A stretch of DNA of 64,000 nucleotides from Paraburkholderia acidipaludis NBRC 101816 (GTDB taxonomy: Bacteria; Pseudomonadota; Gammaproteobacteria; Burkholderiales; Burkholderiaceae), in assembly GCF_000684975.1 (NCBI RefSeq), contig NZ_BAXZ01000024.1, positions 1-64,000 on the forward strand, read 5' to 3'. Positions 50,217 to 58,848 of this stretch are shown piece after piece. The position numbers and the translations under genes are program-made. The stretch's first letter is position 1. Each line of letters begins with the position of its first letter. The notes beneath the pieces are model-generated. The model was not told the DNA's origin. It did not search any database and saw nothing but the letters and a program-made list of their open reading frames with translations.

Positions 50217-52793
50217 TCAGAAGGGAACGGCGAGCGTCGCGTAGGCCGTGCCGGACCATTCACGCGCCCCGTCATAGTCGTGGCTGAGCGCGCCGAGGCC
50301 ATACGTCAGGGTAATGTCGTGACGGAAGGTCCACGCATGCTCGAGGCGTACCCCCCCTTCCGCGCTCGTGCCGTAGCCGCGCTCGTTATAGGCGCCCGCG
50401 GTCAGATAGATCCGCTGCACCAGCTGCTTCTCGCCGGCGCGCCAGATGGCCCACTGATGCATCGCGACGAATTCGGCCGTGTAGTCGCGCGACGGCGAGT
50501 AGTACGGCTGATTCGCAAGCGTGTTGCTGGTCGTGTTCAGGTTCATCGAAACGTTCACGAACTGGTTCGGCAAAGTGAGGACACGCTGCGTGCCGCTCGC
50601 TGCAATCTCCTGATTGAAGTTGGTATCGGAAAAGCGCGTTGCCGTGTACGACAGCGAAGCCGAGCGTTGGTCGGCGTCGGTGTAGTTGACGCTCGCGCCG
50701 GCCGTCTTGCCCCACAGATGCTCGACGTAGGCCTTGAACGGCAGGTTGTTGGTATCGCTATCGACCGAAGCGCTTGCCGATATGTAATCGCTGAACGCAT
50801 ACGTGACCTCGCCGTTGCCGCCCGTGCGTGCGTCGGGGCCGATCGAGCGGGTGGCCTCGGCGGTGACGTCGAGCGGTCCGTTGCGGTAATCGCCGCCAAC
50901 GCCGCTGCGTGTGCGGCTGACGTTGCCGATATTCGTGTTGGCATGGCCGAAGAACGTATCGGCGAACACGCGCCAGTTGTCGTAGATCGGCGGCGAATAG
51001 ATTTGCGTCTCGATGCTGTACTCGTTATCCGCCAGCACCGAGTTGCCGTGCTCGCCGTTGAACTCGATGGACAGCTCCGGCGCGCGGTAGGCGTTGTAGT
51101 CGCGCTTGAAGCTGCGCACCGCGGAGTTCTCCGGGAAGGTGTCGTCGAATGCGCTGTCGACGAGCCGCGCATTCGAGTAGTCGTCGAGCATCAGCGAGGT
51201 GCGCCCGAGCCCCGCCAGCGCTTCTATGTTGTCGGGGTGATCGGTCAGCGTCGCTGTATACATGTCGCGCGCGCGGCGTGTCTGCGAAACGCCGAGCACC
51301 GCGTCGGCCTCCGCATTGCGCACGTCGGCACTGAACGGCACCTGTTGCTTCAAGCGTTCGAGTCCCGCCATACCCGCGCTCGTCTGACCAATGTAGATCT
51401 GGTACTGCGCGAGCAGCTGGTAATAAAGCATGTAATCGTCATTGGCAAGATTCCAGGGTTGAACCTCATTGGCCGGCGGCAGCGCTGCACGAATGTCTTC
51501 CAGCACCTGATGTGCCTGCGCGTACTTGTTCTGGTCCGTGAGTGCGTAGAACAAGCCCTCGCGCAGATCGATCGGCCGCGTATGCGTGCCGTACTGGAAA
51601 CCGCGCGTGGCGGAGTCCGCCGTGGACGCCGTGGCCTGCTGGATCGCCTTGCGATAGACCTGCTCCGCCTTGCCCGGCTGCTGGAGGTAGCTGTAGGCGG
51701 AGCCCGCGGAGGCGAGCGCTTCGATGGAGATACCCGCGCCCGGCGGAATCGATTCGAACTCCGTGATGGCGTCTTCCATCCTGCCGCGTGCGGCATACGC
51801 CACCGTGAGGTCGCCGGCCAGCGAGGCGCGGACCTCGGTGTAATCGGGCGTTTTCGGCAAACTCGCCTCGAATTCGTGCGCGCGGCGAATCGCGTCGTCG
51901 AGCGCGTCGAACCGGTCATGGCTCGACATGGCGCGAACCTTTTCGCGTCCGCCTCGCACCTGCTGGCGAATGCTGAGCTCCTGAATCTGCGCGATGTCGA
52001 CAGGCGAGAACACGTCGGGGCGGGCTTTGGCCTCTTCGAGCGCGCGAACCGCGCCGCCGCTCGCCGCGAGCCCGAGAACCTGCTGGCGAAGATCCGCGCC
52101 CGGCGCCGCGGCGGGCTGCGGCGGCGCCGGCTGTTCGGGCTCGCCGCCGGCCGAGCCTTGTTGCGCCTCTATGGTGCCGCGATTGGTGCCGAGATTGGTA
52201 CCGAGATCCGCACCCTCATCCGGGGCCGCGGCGTCGTTCGCTTGCGCGGGTCCCGGCGCGGGTTCCTGGGCCGGTCCGCTCGTCGCTTCCGGCATGCCTT
52301 GAGCCGGCTGCGCGTCGGCGATCAGCTCCGGCGCGGGCTGCGGTGACGGCAGGGGTGTTGTGGGTGCCGCGGCACGTGTGGGCGCCATAGAGGCCGTTGG
52401 CGCCGCCGGCGTCGCATCGGCGACGATGACGTCAGGCCCTCGCGCGGCATCGTCCTGCGGAGCCGCTGGAGCCGCCAGCGGCTCCGGAGGACTCTGTGGA
52501 GAACCTTGCGCATCGCCCGCATAGGGATTCGGCACGGACTGCACCGTGTTCTCCGCGTAGACCGTTGGGCCGTCGGAGGCCGTTCGAACAGCATGCGCAG
52601 CCGGTTCGTCCTGCGCAGGCACGTCGGCCATGGCCACGGCAATGACCACCGGTTGCGCCACGTTCGCCTCCTGAGCGAGGCTGACCTTGCTCTGTAGTGC
52701 CGCATACGCGGACAAAAGCAGCACGGCCGCGGGCGCGCACGCACCGAGGGGCCGCCGGCAAGCCGATACTTGCAAACGTTTTATCTCGACCAT
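50217..52793 (-). CDS. pgaA: PNAG export outer-membrane protein PgaA
   Basis: This 858-residue protein has an N-terminal signal sequence. An Ala/Pro/Gln-rich segment at about residues 40-240 with simple repeats (for example GTNLGTNRGT) is not found in E. coli PgaA. A TPR region follows (about 240-560; ALASAGSAYSYLQQPGKAEQVYRKAI, IEALAGLGRTSLMLDDYSNA). The C-terminal beta-barrel porin ends in aromatic strands (EWSGTAYATLAVPF). It exports partially deacetylated PNAG across the outer membrane. A candidate promoter is at 52888-52917. It is the first gene of the pga operon. Confidence 0.93.
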   Translation of the reverse strand: MVEIKRLQVSACRRPLGACAPAAVLLLSAYAALQSKVSLAQEANVAQPVVIAVAMADVPAQDEPAAHAVRTASDGPTVYAENTVQSVPNPYAGDAQGSPQSPPEPLAAPAAPQDDAARGPDVIVADATPAAPTASMAPTRAAAPTTPLPSPQPAPELIADAQPAQGMPEATSGPAQEPAPGPAQANDAAAPDEGADLGTNLGTNRGTIEAQQGSAGGEPEQPAPPQPAAAPGADLRQQVLGLAASGGAVRALEEAKARPDVFSPVDIAQIQELSIRQQVRGGREKVRAMSSHDRFDALDDAIRRAHEFEASLPKTPDYTEVRASLAGDLTVAYAARGRMEDAITEFESIPPGAGISIEALASAGSAYSYLQQPGKAEQVYRKAIQQATASTADSATRGFQYGTHTRPIDLREGLFYALTDQNKYAQAHQVLEDIRAALPPANEVQPWNLANDDYMLYYQLLAQYQIYIGQTSAGMAGLERLKQQVPFSADVRNAEADAVLGVSQTRRARDMYTATLTDHPDNIEALAGLGRTSLMLDDYSNARLVDSAFDDTFPENSAVRSFKRDYNAYRAPELSIEFNGEHGNSVLADNEYSIETQIYSPPIYDNWRVFADTFFGHANTNIGNVSRTRSGVGGDYRNGPLDVTAEATRSIGPDARTGGNGEVTYAFSDYISASASVDSDTNNLPFKAYVEHLWGKTAGASVNYTDADQRSASLSYTATRFSDTNFNQEIAASGTQRVLTLPNQFVNVSMNLNTTSNTLANQPYYSPSRDYTAEFVAMHQWAIWRAGEKQLVQRIYLTAGAYNERGYGTSAEGGVRLEHAWTFRHDITLTYGLGALSHDYDGAREWSGTAYATLAVPF

Positions 52794-52869
52794 CGCGGTA
52801 TACCTCTGCTCGCAGGTTCATTTAAAAGCGAACGCCCACTGCGCAAATGCCATGCCGTAAATAGCAGAC

Positions 52870-52883
52870 GAATTCAACAATTC
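52870..52883. promoter_or_regulatory. Palindrome GAATT-CAAC-AATTC near the predicted pgaA transcription start
   Basis: A perfect 5-4-5 inverted repeat lies four bases downstream of the predicted -10 element of pgaA, where a repressor would block initiation. AATTGA-like half sites recur in the neighbouring 40 bases. Inference. Confidence 0.35.
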
Positions 52884-52887
52884 AGAA

Positions 52888-52917
52888 ATAAAATCAATTC
52901 ATCCAATAAAAAGTCAA
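52888..52917 (-). promoter_or_regulatory. Candidate sigma-70 promoter of pgaABCD
   Basis: On the minus strand, TTGACT (-35, five of six consensus bases) is followed after 18 bases by TTTTAT (-10, four of six). The predicted start would be near 52880, leaving a leader of about 87 bases before the pgaA ATG, which has AGAGGT upstream. Confidence 0.35.
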
Positions 52918-53498
52918 TTACCTGAAAGACTCTTGAATCAAAGGCGGCCGGACCCGAAACACTTCCGCCCCGATCAACAGCCCACACTCCGCGAGCGCTG
53001 ATGGCGGCCAAAACACATGAAGATTGCGGTCGACATCAGCCTTCAGGCTGATCGACGAAGCGACGTCGGAATTACCTCGTTCTTGACGCTACAGAGGAAC
53101 ACCGCACGACATATGGCGCCGAACGGGGCTCGTAGTGAACAAAGTATGGACTCCCGGAGAGGGTCCGCATGTGGCCTGTGGCGACCCCGCAACGCCCCCG
53201 TGCCCACCCTCCGGCGATCGCTCAGCAGTGCGAAAGCGCGCTCCACGCACTTCTATTTCCCTTCCGATCCCCGGCCCCGGACATTTAGATTTTTTTCGAT
53301 TTTTTTTTGGCAGATTTGAATTGACCCCGCGTATCAACTCGTTACAAAAAATGCGCCGCCATTTTTTTAATTCCTCGCCACGGACATCTTACTTAATCAT
53401 CGGAGTAAGCTCTCAACTGGATTTATCGGCGTTTATAGAGGGTTGAATTTCATCGGCACGATTTCTATGCTTGTTGCACATCAGCCAGGGAGACAACC

Positions 53499-53972
53499 AT
53501 GGCGACCTTGAAAGAACGAGGTCTGTTCGCGCTCGCAGGCATGCTGCTCATCGCAGCCGCCGTCACGGCGCCAGCCGACGCACAAATTGCAAGGCCAGTC
53601 GGAACATCGGGCACACAGTCCGCGGCGCCGCTCGCACCCTCCACGCCGCCGGCCGGTTCTGCATCGCCGCAGCCAATGCTGTACTACGTATGCGGTAATC
53701 CCGGTATCGAATCGCAGGTGACTTCGCCCGATCCTCAACACCCATTCAACCTCGGCGTCTCTTTCATCGCCGCCACGAATGGTGCGCCGCTAACCAATGT
53801 CTCGGTCAAAGTGCGGCGGCATGGCCGCGTGTTGATGGATTTCGTCGCGGCGGGACCGCATTGTCTTTTCTCGGTCCCCGACGCGGACTACCGGATCGAG
53901 GGCACGTACCGGGGCGAAATGAAATTTGAAATCGTGCAGACCGGCACCATGAATGCGGAGATCAAGTGGTAA
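53499..53972 (+). CDS. Small secreted hypothetical protein
   Basis: This is a 157-residue protein. A signal peptide (LKERGLFALAGMLLIAAAVTAPADA, cleavage near residue 29) is followed by a Pro/Ala/Ser-rich linker. A compact beta-rich domain follows (LGVSFIAATNGAPLTNVSVKVRRHGRVLMDFVAAGPHCLF ... YRIEGTYRGEMKFEIV), reminiscent of carboxypeptidase-regulatory-like or Ig-like folds. It has two cysteines in the mature part (YYVCGNP and PHCLF). The family is unknown. AGGGAGACAACC precedes ATG 53499. It is divergent from the pga operon across a long intergenic region. Confidence 0.75.
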   Translation: MATLKERGLFALAGMLLIAAAVTAPADAQIARPVGTSGTQSAAPLAPSTPPAGSASPQPMLYYVCGNPGIESQVTSPDPQHPFNLGVSFIAATNGAPLTNVSVKVRRHGRVLMDFVAAGPHCLFSVPDADYRIEGTYRGEMKFEIVQTGTMNAEIKW

Positions 53973-54074
53973 AGACGGGTACGGCGCTTGCGTAGCTCGC
54001 GCCGGCACACCGGCTTACTCCGTGCCGTTTGAAATGGCGGCATGACGCCCACCGACCCAGGGGAAACGCGCGCC

Positions 54075-54710
54075 ATGGCGAATTTTTTCCGGCACCGGCA
54101 CCGGTCTGCCGATAGCCGCCCGAGCAACGAAGGAACGCCGGCCGGGAACGGCAAGTCCCCGCCCTTGCTGTCGGGCGCCGGCCTGAGCGTGGCGTTGAGC
54201 GTGCTGTTCTACGTGCTCGTACTGGCAGCGGACGCGAAATTCGACAGCGGGCCTCGTATCGGCCGTAAAGCAGCCAGTGTGATGCAGGTCGCCAGCCGAC
54301 CGCCGACGGACAGCGTGCCCATGCCTGCCGTGAGTGCGGAAGCGCCGGCGCAGTCGGACGAATCGGCCCATGTTCTGCTTGCCCGGGCGCATGACTGTGC
54401 CTCGGCCGAGCGATGGGACTGCGTATTCGACGCAACCACGAGTGCCATTGCTCTTGGCGGAGAAACACCGGAAACCGAGGCACTGCTCGAGCAGGCCATG
54501 AACGCAGGAACGGGAAAGGCGCCCCGGCCACAGGCAACCGCACGAGCGGTCAACCTGCACAGGGCAAGTCTGGAATCGAATGCTTCGACGAAAGGGGCCC
54601 GCGAAACAAGACACAGGCACAAGTATGCGAAGCGAGACAAGAAGGTAAGATACGCCGCGGTTGCGCGCCCCGCCTCCTTCGCGGACATGGCCACGCTGTA
54701 CCATCAATAG
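54075..54710 (+). CDS. Single-pass membrane protein with CAx4WxC motif
   Basis: This is a 211-residue protein. A basic His/Arg-rich N-terminus (ANFFRHRHRSADSR) is followed by one membrane helix at about residues 34-52 (GAGLSVALSVLFYVLVLAA). Next is a linker and a helical segment (HVLLARAHDCASAERWDCVFDATTSAIAL) with Cys108 and Cys116. A highly basic tail (HRHKYAKRDKKVRY) and SFADMATLYHQ end the protein. The helical segment matches the C-terminal part of the zinc-ribbon protein at 18085, including exact cysteine spacing. The start at 54075 is preferred over 54042. The function is unknown; the two appear to be paralogues with different N-terminal ends. Confidence 0.72.
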   Translation: MANFFRHRHRSADSRPSNEGTPAGNGKSPPLLSGAGLSVALSVLFYVLVLAADAKFDSGPRIGRKAASVMQVASRPPTDSVPMPAVSAEAPAQSDESAHVLLARAHDCASAERWDCVFDATTSAIALGGETPETEALLEQAMNAGTGKAPRPQATARAVNLHRASLESNASTKGARETRHRHKYAKRDKKVRYAAVARPASFADMATLYHQ

Positions 54711-54825
54711 CGCGTGCGGCGCCGGCCCGCAGGGCCATGCCGGCAGACCAGCCGACGATACAGCTACGTCTTGCGGATACCACGGGGCCTATTGCATAGG
54801 ATGCCTAATATCATGCCAGCTTGCA

Positions 54826-55653
54826 TCAGCGGCGACGTGGGCCGCCCATCATCGCGAGCCAGCGCGCGGGAGAGATTCCGTAGGCACTGCGAAAATGCCG
54901 CGTCATGTGGCTCTGGTCGGAAAAGCCGGCGGCGGCCGCGGTATCCGCCAGCGGCATGCCGCGCAGCATCATCGCGCGCGCCGCTTCGAGCCGGCGCATG
55001 GTCTGGTAGCGGTAGGGGCTCGTCCCGTAGAAAGTCCTGAAATCGCGCGAGAGGCTCCAGCGGTCCCGTCCACCCACGGCGGCCAGCGTGTCGAGCGTCA
55101 CGTTCTCTGTGCAGGCCGCCTGCAAATAATCCCGCGCGCGCTGTGCCGCCGCGTAATCCGCGGATTTCCCGACCGGCCGCGCGCCCGCCGCAGCATCGAG
55201 CGCCACGGCGAGTTCGAAGATCGCGTCGTCGCGTTCGAGCGGTTCCATGTGGGCATGCATGCGGTGCAGCGCGTTGCGTGTCGCTTCGAACAGGCGCGGG
55301 TCCGTGGTGATCCCACCCTCGACGAACGGCAGCGTCTTGCCGCCGAGCACGGCCTGGATGGCGGCGGGCTGCACGTAGAGCATCTGGTAGCGGAACCCCT
55401 CGCTCGTGCCCGCCTGACCGTCATGGGCCTCGTCCGGGTGCAGGACCATCGTTTGCCCCGGCAGGCTGCGGCACAAGCCGCGCCGGTAATGAAAGCACTG
55501 GACGCCCGCGAGCGTGACGCCGATCGCGTAGGTGTCGTGCCGATGCATCGAGTAGGCATTGCCGTGCAAGAAGGCCTCGATCCGCTCAATGCCCTCGGCC
55601 GCTTCGGAGCGGGCAATCCAGTCGGTCTGATCCTTTCCGGTGCTGCGGTTCAT
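54826..55653 (-). CDS. AraC-family transcriptional regulator with cupin-like sensor
   Basis: This is a 275-residue regulator. The N-terminal AraC-binding (cupin) domain covers about residues 25-160 (YSMHRHDTYAIGVTLAGVQCFHYRRG; GQTMVLHPDEAHDG). The C-terminal double HTH is at about 180-270 (VTLDTLAAVGGRDRWSLSRDFRTFYGTSPYRY; PLADTAAAAGFSDQSHMTRHFR). Its sensor domain is of the kind that binds small effectors. ATG 55653 is the start that leaves a normal-length N-terminus; the longer open frame upstream is not coding. No obvious target neighbour; the next minus-strand gene upstream is the GGDEF-EAL gene. Confidence 0.9.
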   Translation of the reverse strand: MNRSTGKDQTDWIARSEAAEGIERIEAFLHGNAYSMHRHDTYAIGVTLAGVQCFHYRRGLCRSLPGQTMVLHPDEAHDGQAGTSEGFRYQMLYVQPAAIQAVLGGKTLPFVEGGITTDPRLFEATRNALHRMHAHMEPLERDDAIFELAVALDAAAGARPVGKSADYAAAQRARDYLQAACTENVTLDTLAAVGGRDRWSLSRDFRTFYGTSPYRYQTMRRLEAARAMMLRGMPLADTAAAAGFSDQSHMTRHFRSAYGISPARWLAMMGGPRRR

Positions 55654-55721
55654 CGCTGCCTCCTGCTGCGCTGGCGCCAAAGAGGAGATTGTGCAGCATT
55701 TGCCGTGCACCCTGCTGGCCC

Positions 55722-58007
55722 TTACGAAGCCGCCTCGTATCCGCCGCGCAGCATGGCGGCATAGGCCGCGGCACCAACGGGGCGCCCGAACAGGTAGCCT
55801 TGCTGACGCTCGCAGCCCAGCGATTTGAGGAACGACGACTGCTCGGGCGTTTCCACCCCTTCGGCCGTGACGCGCATGCCGAGCGAATGGGCCATGGCGA
55901 CCACAGCCTGCGTAATCGCCGCCGAATCGCGATTGTCGGGCAGGCCCATGACGAATGAGCGGTCCACCTTGAGGTGATGGAGCGGAAAGCGCTTCAGGTA
56001 CGAGAGCGACGAGTAGCCGGTGCCGAAGTCGTCCACGGAAATGCGCACGCCGAGGTCGCTGATCGCGCGCAGCATCGGCATGACCGTCTGCGTGTCGTTC
56101 ATCAGCAGTCCTTCGGTAATCTCCAGCTCGAGCCCCGCGGGGTCGAGGCCCGTGTGAACAAGGCAATGCTCGATCTTCTCGACGAGCCCTTCGGTGAACT
56201 GGCGCGGCGACAGGTTCACGGCCATCACGAAATCGGGCGCGAGCAGGCGGCGCCATTGCGCGGCCTGCCGGCACGCATGCTCGAGCACCCAGTTGCCAAT
56301 CGCGACGATCAGGCCGGTGTCCTCCGCCACCGGAATGAATTCCGCGGGATACACCGCGCCCAGCTCGCTGCTCTCCCAGCGCAGCAGCGCCTCCGCGCCG
56401 ATCGGCCTGCCCGTCTCGCCGTCGACGATAGGCTGGTACACGAGCGCGAGTTCGCCCGACGCCAGCGCGCGCCGCAACGACTGCTCCACGAGAAAGCGGC
56501 GCTGCAGGCGGTCTCTCAGCTCGGTCGTGAAAAACTGGAACTGGTTGGTGCCGCGCTGCTTGGCCACGTACATCGCGGAATCGGCGTTGCGCATGAGCGC
56601 CGCGGCGTCGAGCCCGTCGTCGGGAAAACGGCTGATCCCGATCGAAGCGCCCAGGTAGTACTCGTTAGCGGCCACCGCGAACGGCTCGGCGATGGCGTCC
56701 AGCACGCGCTGTGCCAGCGTCACGAGCTCACCCTCATCGTCGTGATGACGCACGGCGATCACGAATTCGTCGCCGCCCACGCGCGCGAGCGTGTCGGCAT
56801 CGCGCACGCAGCGCGCGAGCCGCTCGGCCACCACGCGCAGCAGCATGTCGCCCGCTTCGTGGCCACCCGTGTCGTTCACTTTCTTGAAGCCGTCCAGATC
56901 GACGAACAGCAGCGCAAGACGCCCGTCGCGCGCCTCGCTGTCCAGCAGGTCGCGCATGCAGTCGGCGAGCCACGCGCGGTTGTAGAGGCCCGTCAACGGG
57001 TCGCGCGTCGCGAGGTATCTGAGCTGCTGCTGCGCTTCGCGCACGGCGCCGATGTCGGTGAACGAAACGACCACCGAAACCGGCTCCGTCTCGCCGGGGC
57101 GAAAGATCGGCAGCACATTTTCCGTCACCCAGACGATTTCCCCGTTCGCCAGTTCGAGCGCCGCCGTCTCGCCGATGACGGCTTTGCCGGTGCGCAGCGC
57201 GCGCATGCTCGGGCGCTCCCCGCGGCGCATGGGCTGTCCGTCGCCGTCCAGCACGCGCGGAATCACGCTCATGATGCTCTGGCCGATCACGTCGCCGGAA
57301 AGGCGCAGGATACGCCGCGCACTGGGATTGCAGGCCAGCACCGTGTCGTCGCGAGACTGCACGACAATGCCCTCGTTCAGGTGGTCGACCACGAGGCGGT
57401 GATGTTCCTCGCTCTGGGCAAGCCGCTGCGCGATGCTCACCTGATCGAGCAATGCGGCGACGCTCTGGCCGATGTCGCGCAACAGCGCCTCTTCCGCTTC
57501 TCCAGGCCGCCACGGCGTGCGCTGGTAGACGGCCAATGCCCCCAGCACGCCCCCCGCGTCGTTGCCGAGCGGCATTGTCCAGCAGGCGCGCAGACCGCTC
57601 GCCGTGGCGATGCGTGCGTACTCGCCCCAGCCGGCCTCCACGAGGAAGTCTTCCACCAGCACGATGCGGTTTTCGTACATCGCCGTGCCGGACGGGCTGC
57701 TGCGCGGCCCGATAGGCGCGCCGTCGAACTCGCGGCGGTAACGCCCGGGCAGCGAAGGCGCACTGCCGACGCGCAGATGCTGGCCGTCCGCGTCGGCCAG
57801 CAGGATCGAGCATGATGCGCCATCGCCCAGCAAGCGCTCGGCGCGCCGGCATACCTCGGCGAGCAGTTCCGGCAGCGGCACGCTGCGTGCAATGAGCTTG
57901 AGCATGCCGCGCTCGAACGCAAACGCCTCCTCCGCGGAATCATCGGACGAACGCGCGCCGCCTGGCTGCGCCCCACCTGCTTCGTCCGTCCTCTCCGAAT
58001 AGCTCAT
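55722..58007 (-). CDS. GAF-PAS-GGDEF-EAL cyclic di-GMP turnover protein
   Basis: This is a protein of about 761 residues. A GAF domain spans about residues 40-190 (LLGDGASCSILLADADGQHLRVG; GGVLGALAVYQRTPWRP). A PAS domain follows (about 200-320; VDHLNEGIVVQSRDDTVLACNPSARRIL). The GGDEF domain has an intact RVGGDEF near 410, and the EAL domain has intact GAEALLRW near 537 with DDFGTGYSSLSYL. Both catalytic modules retain their signatures. The start is uncertain: ATG 58007 has no strong ribosome site, and an in-frame start at 58121 is possible. It may influence the c-di-GMP-responsive pga system nearby. Confidence 0.92.
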   Translation of the reverse strand: MSYSERTDEAGGAQPGGARSSDDSAEEAFAFERGMLKLIARSVPLPELLAEVCRRAERLLGDGASCSILLADADGQHLRVGSAPSLPGRYRREFDGAPIGPRSSPSGTAMYENRIVLVEDFLVEAGWGEYARIATASGLRACWTMPLGNDAGGVLGALAVYQRTPWRPGEAEEALLRDIGQSVAALLDQVSIAQRLAQSEEHHRLVVDHLNEGIVVQSRDDTVLACNPSARRILRLSGDVIGQSIMSVIPRVLDGDGQPMRRGERPSMRALRTGKAVIGETAALELANGEIVWVTENVLPIFRPGETEPVSVVVSFTDIGAVREAQQQLRYLATRDPLTGLYNRAWLADCMRDLLDSEARDGRLALLFVDLDGFKKVNDTGGHEAGDMLLRVVAERLARCVRDADTLARVGGDEFVIAVRHHDDEGELVTLAQRVLDAIAEPFAVAANEYYLGASIGISRFPDDGLDAAALMRNADSAMYVAKQRGTNQFQFFTTELRDRLQRRFLVEQSLRRALASGELALVYQPIVDGETGRPIGAEALLRWESSELGAVYPAEFIPVAEDTGLIVAIGNWVLEHACRQAAQWRRLLAPDFVMAVNLSPRQFTEGLVEKIEHCLVHTGLDPAGLELEITEGLLMNDTQTVMPMLRAISDLGVRISVDDFGTGYSSLSYLKRFPLHHLKVDRSFVMGLPDNRDSAAITQAVVAMAHSLGMRVTAEGVETPEQSSFLKSLGCERQQGYLFGRPVGAAAYAAMLRGGYEAAS

Positions 58008-58343
58008 ACCCGCGCTATCTCCTGGCGCGGCGGCAGGCCCATGCCGCCGCCGCGCCTGTGTGCGTTCGTTCGTGTATTCGTTCCAGTCCGGCGTGACGGC
58101 CCGGCGCATTCCTGCGCTCATGCGCCTTCATGCGGCCCGCCAGAAACCCCCACGCAATCCGCGATGGCCGCCAACGCCGACCTCGCCTCTGCGTTATCGG
58201 CACGCCGCGGCGGTTCTTGACTCCCGCGTAGCGGGGGAAACGTGCTTTTTCTGCGGCCGAGGCCGGATAATCCGACCGGTTGGACTGTTTATGAAGTCGG
58301 GCGAGTTGGCCGTTAGTTGCGAACTATGCCGCCGGCAGAACGC
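58008..58343. other. Intergenic stretch with short hairpin, no gene recognised
   Basis: This 336-base region contains a CCCGC-GTA-GCGGG hairpin (58223-58235). The first 114 bases could encode an N-terminal extension of the GGDEF-EAL protein. No other gene is supported. Confidence 0.4.
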
Positions 58344-58526
58344 TCACCAAAGATTGTCGAGAAGAAAGTGGGTGGCTGCGTATGCACCGGAAAAGAAGAG
58401 CAGGCACGCCACGAACATGGCGGAGTCCACGTACAGGTGGAGGTGGTACTCGATGTGTTCGGCAAGCAGGATGTCCGGATCGACAGGCACTGCTGCTATC
58501 CCACGCGACTGTTGGAGCTTGACCAT
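58344..58526 (-). CDS. Small single-pass membrane protein
   Basis: This is a 60-residue candidate protein. The N-terminal half is soluble and His-rich (AEHIEYHLHLYVDSA), and one membrane helix is near residues 36-55 (AMFVACLLFFSGAYAATHFLL). The segment GAYAATHFLLD parallels GALAAAHVMFD in the next gene upstream (58563-58826), suggesting paralogy. The ribosome site is weak. It forms, with the two genes upstream, a run of three short minus-strand ORFs separated by 22 and 36 bases. The function is unknown. Confidence 0.5.
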   Translation of the reverse strand: MVKLQQSRGIAAVPVDPDILLAEHIEYHLHLYVDSAMFVACLLFFSGAYAATHFLLDNLW

Positions 58527-58562
58527 GATCGATTCGAACTCGTAAAGGATAACTAATATTAA

Positions 58563-58826
58563 CTAGCGCGGATTGCGCGTTTCGTGGGGCGTGCCGTCGC
58601 CATCGAACATGACATGGGCAGCCGCCAGTGCGCCGAACGATATGAGAACGCCGACGAAGATTGCGCCTGTCAGCGCAAACCGGCTGCCATGCGTTTGTGC
58701 GGAGGCCGCCACTTCATCGCGCGCTCGCAGCGAGCCGGCCGGCGACGGCTGGGTGCGGTCATCGCCAACAATTGCGTGAGCGCGGTCGCGCATTGAGGAA
58801 ACATCGATCAGGGAAAGCGGGCTCAT
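58563..58826 (-). CDS. Small single-pass membrane protein
   Basis: This is an 87-residue candidate protein. A soluble N-terminus (MSPLSLIDVSSMRDRAHAIVGDD) and a central linker are followed by a membrane helix near residues 48-70 (FALTGAIFVGVLISFGALAAAHVMF) and a short polar tail. Its first residues MSPLSL also begin the plus-strand protein at 59577. The helix end GALAAAHVMFD matches GAYAATHFLLD in the neighbouring ORF. It lies 22 bases downstream of the YozE-like gene on the same strand. The function is unknown. Confidence 0.55.
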   Translation of the reverse strand: MSPLSLIDVSSMRDRAHAIVGDDRTQPSPAGSLRARDEVAASAQTHGSRFALTGAIFVGVLISFGALAAAHVMFDGDGTPHETRNPR

Positions 58827-58848
58827 GGCAGTTGTCCAACACCTGTGG

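Larger units (their letters stand above)
52794..53498. other. Long AT-rich regulatory region between pgaA and a small secreted protein gene
   Basis: This 705-base intergenic region is clearly more AT-rich than its surroundings, with T-tracts at about 53288-53312 and several AATT-rich repeats near 52870-52920. It contains a candidate pgaA promoter and an operator-like palindrome. Small frames (for example near 53017-53319) lack ribosome sites and look non-coding. Confidence 0.6.

Noticed and set aside
53017..53446. Two plus-strand frames of about 100 codons in the pgaA upstream region
   Set aside because: No ribosome sites, composition shifts along the frame, and the stretch is AT-rich with T-tracts, which fits regulatory DNA.
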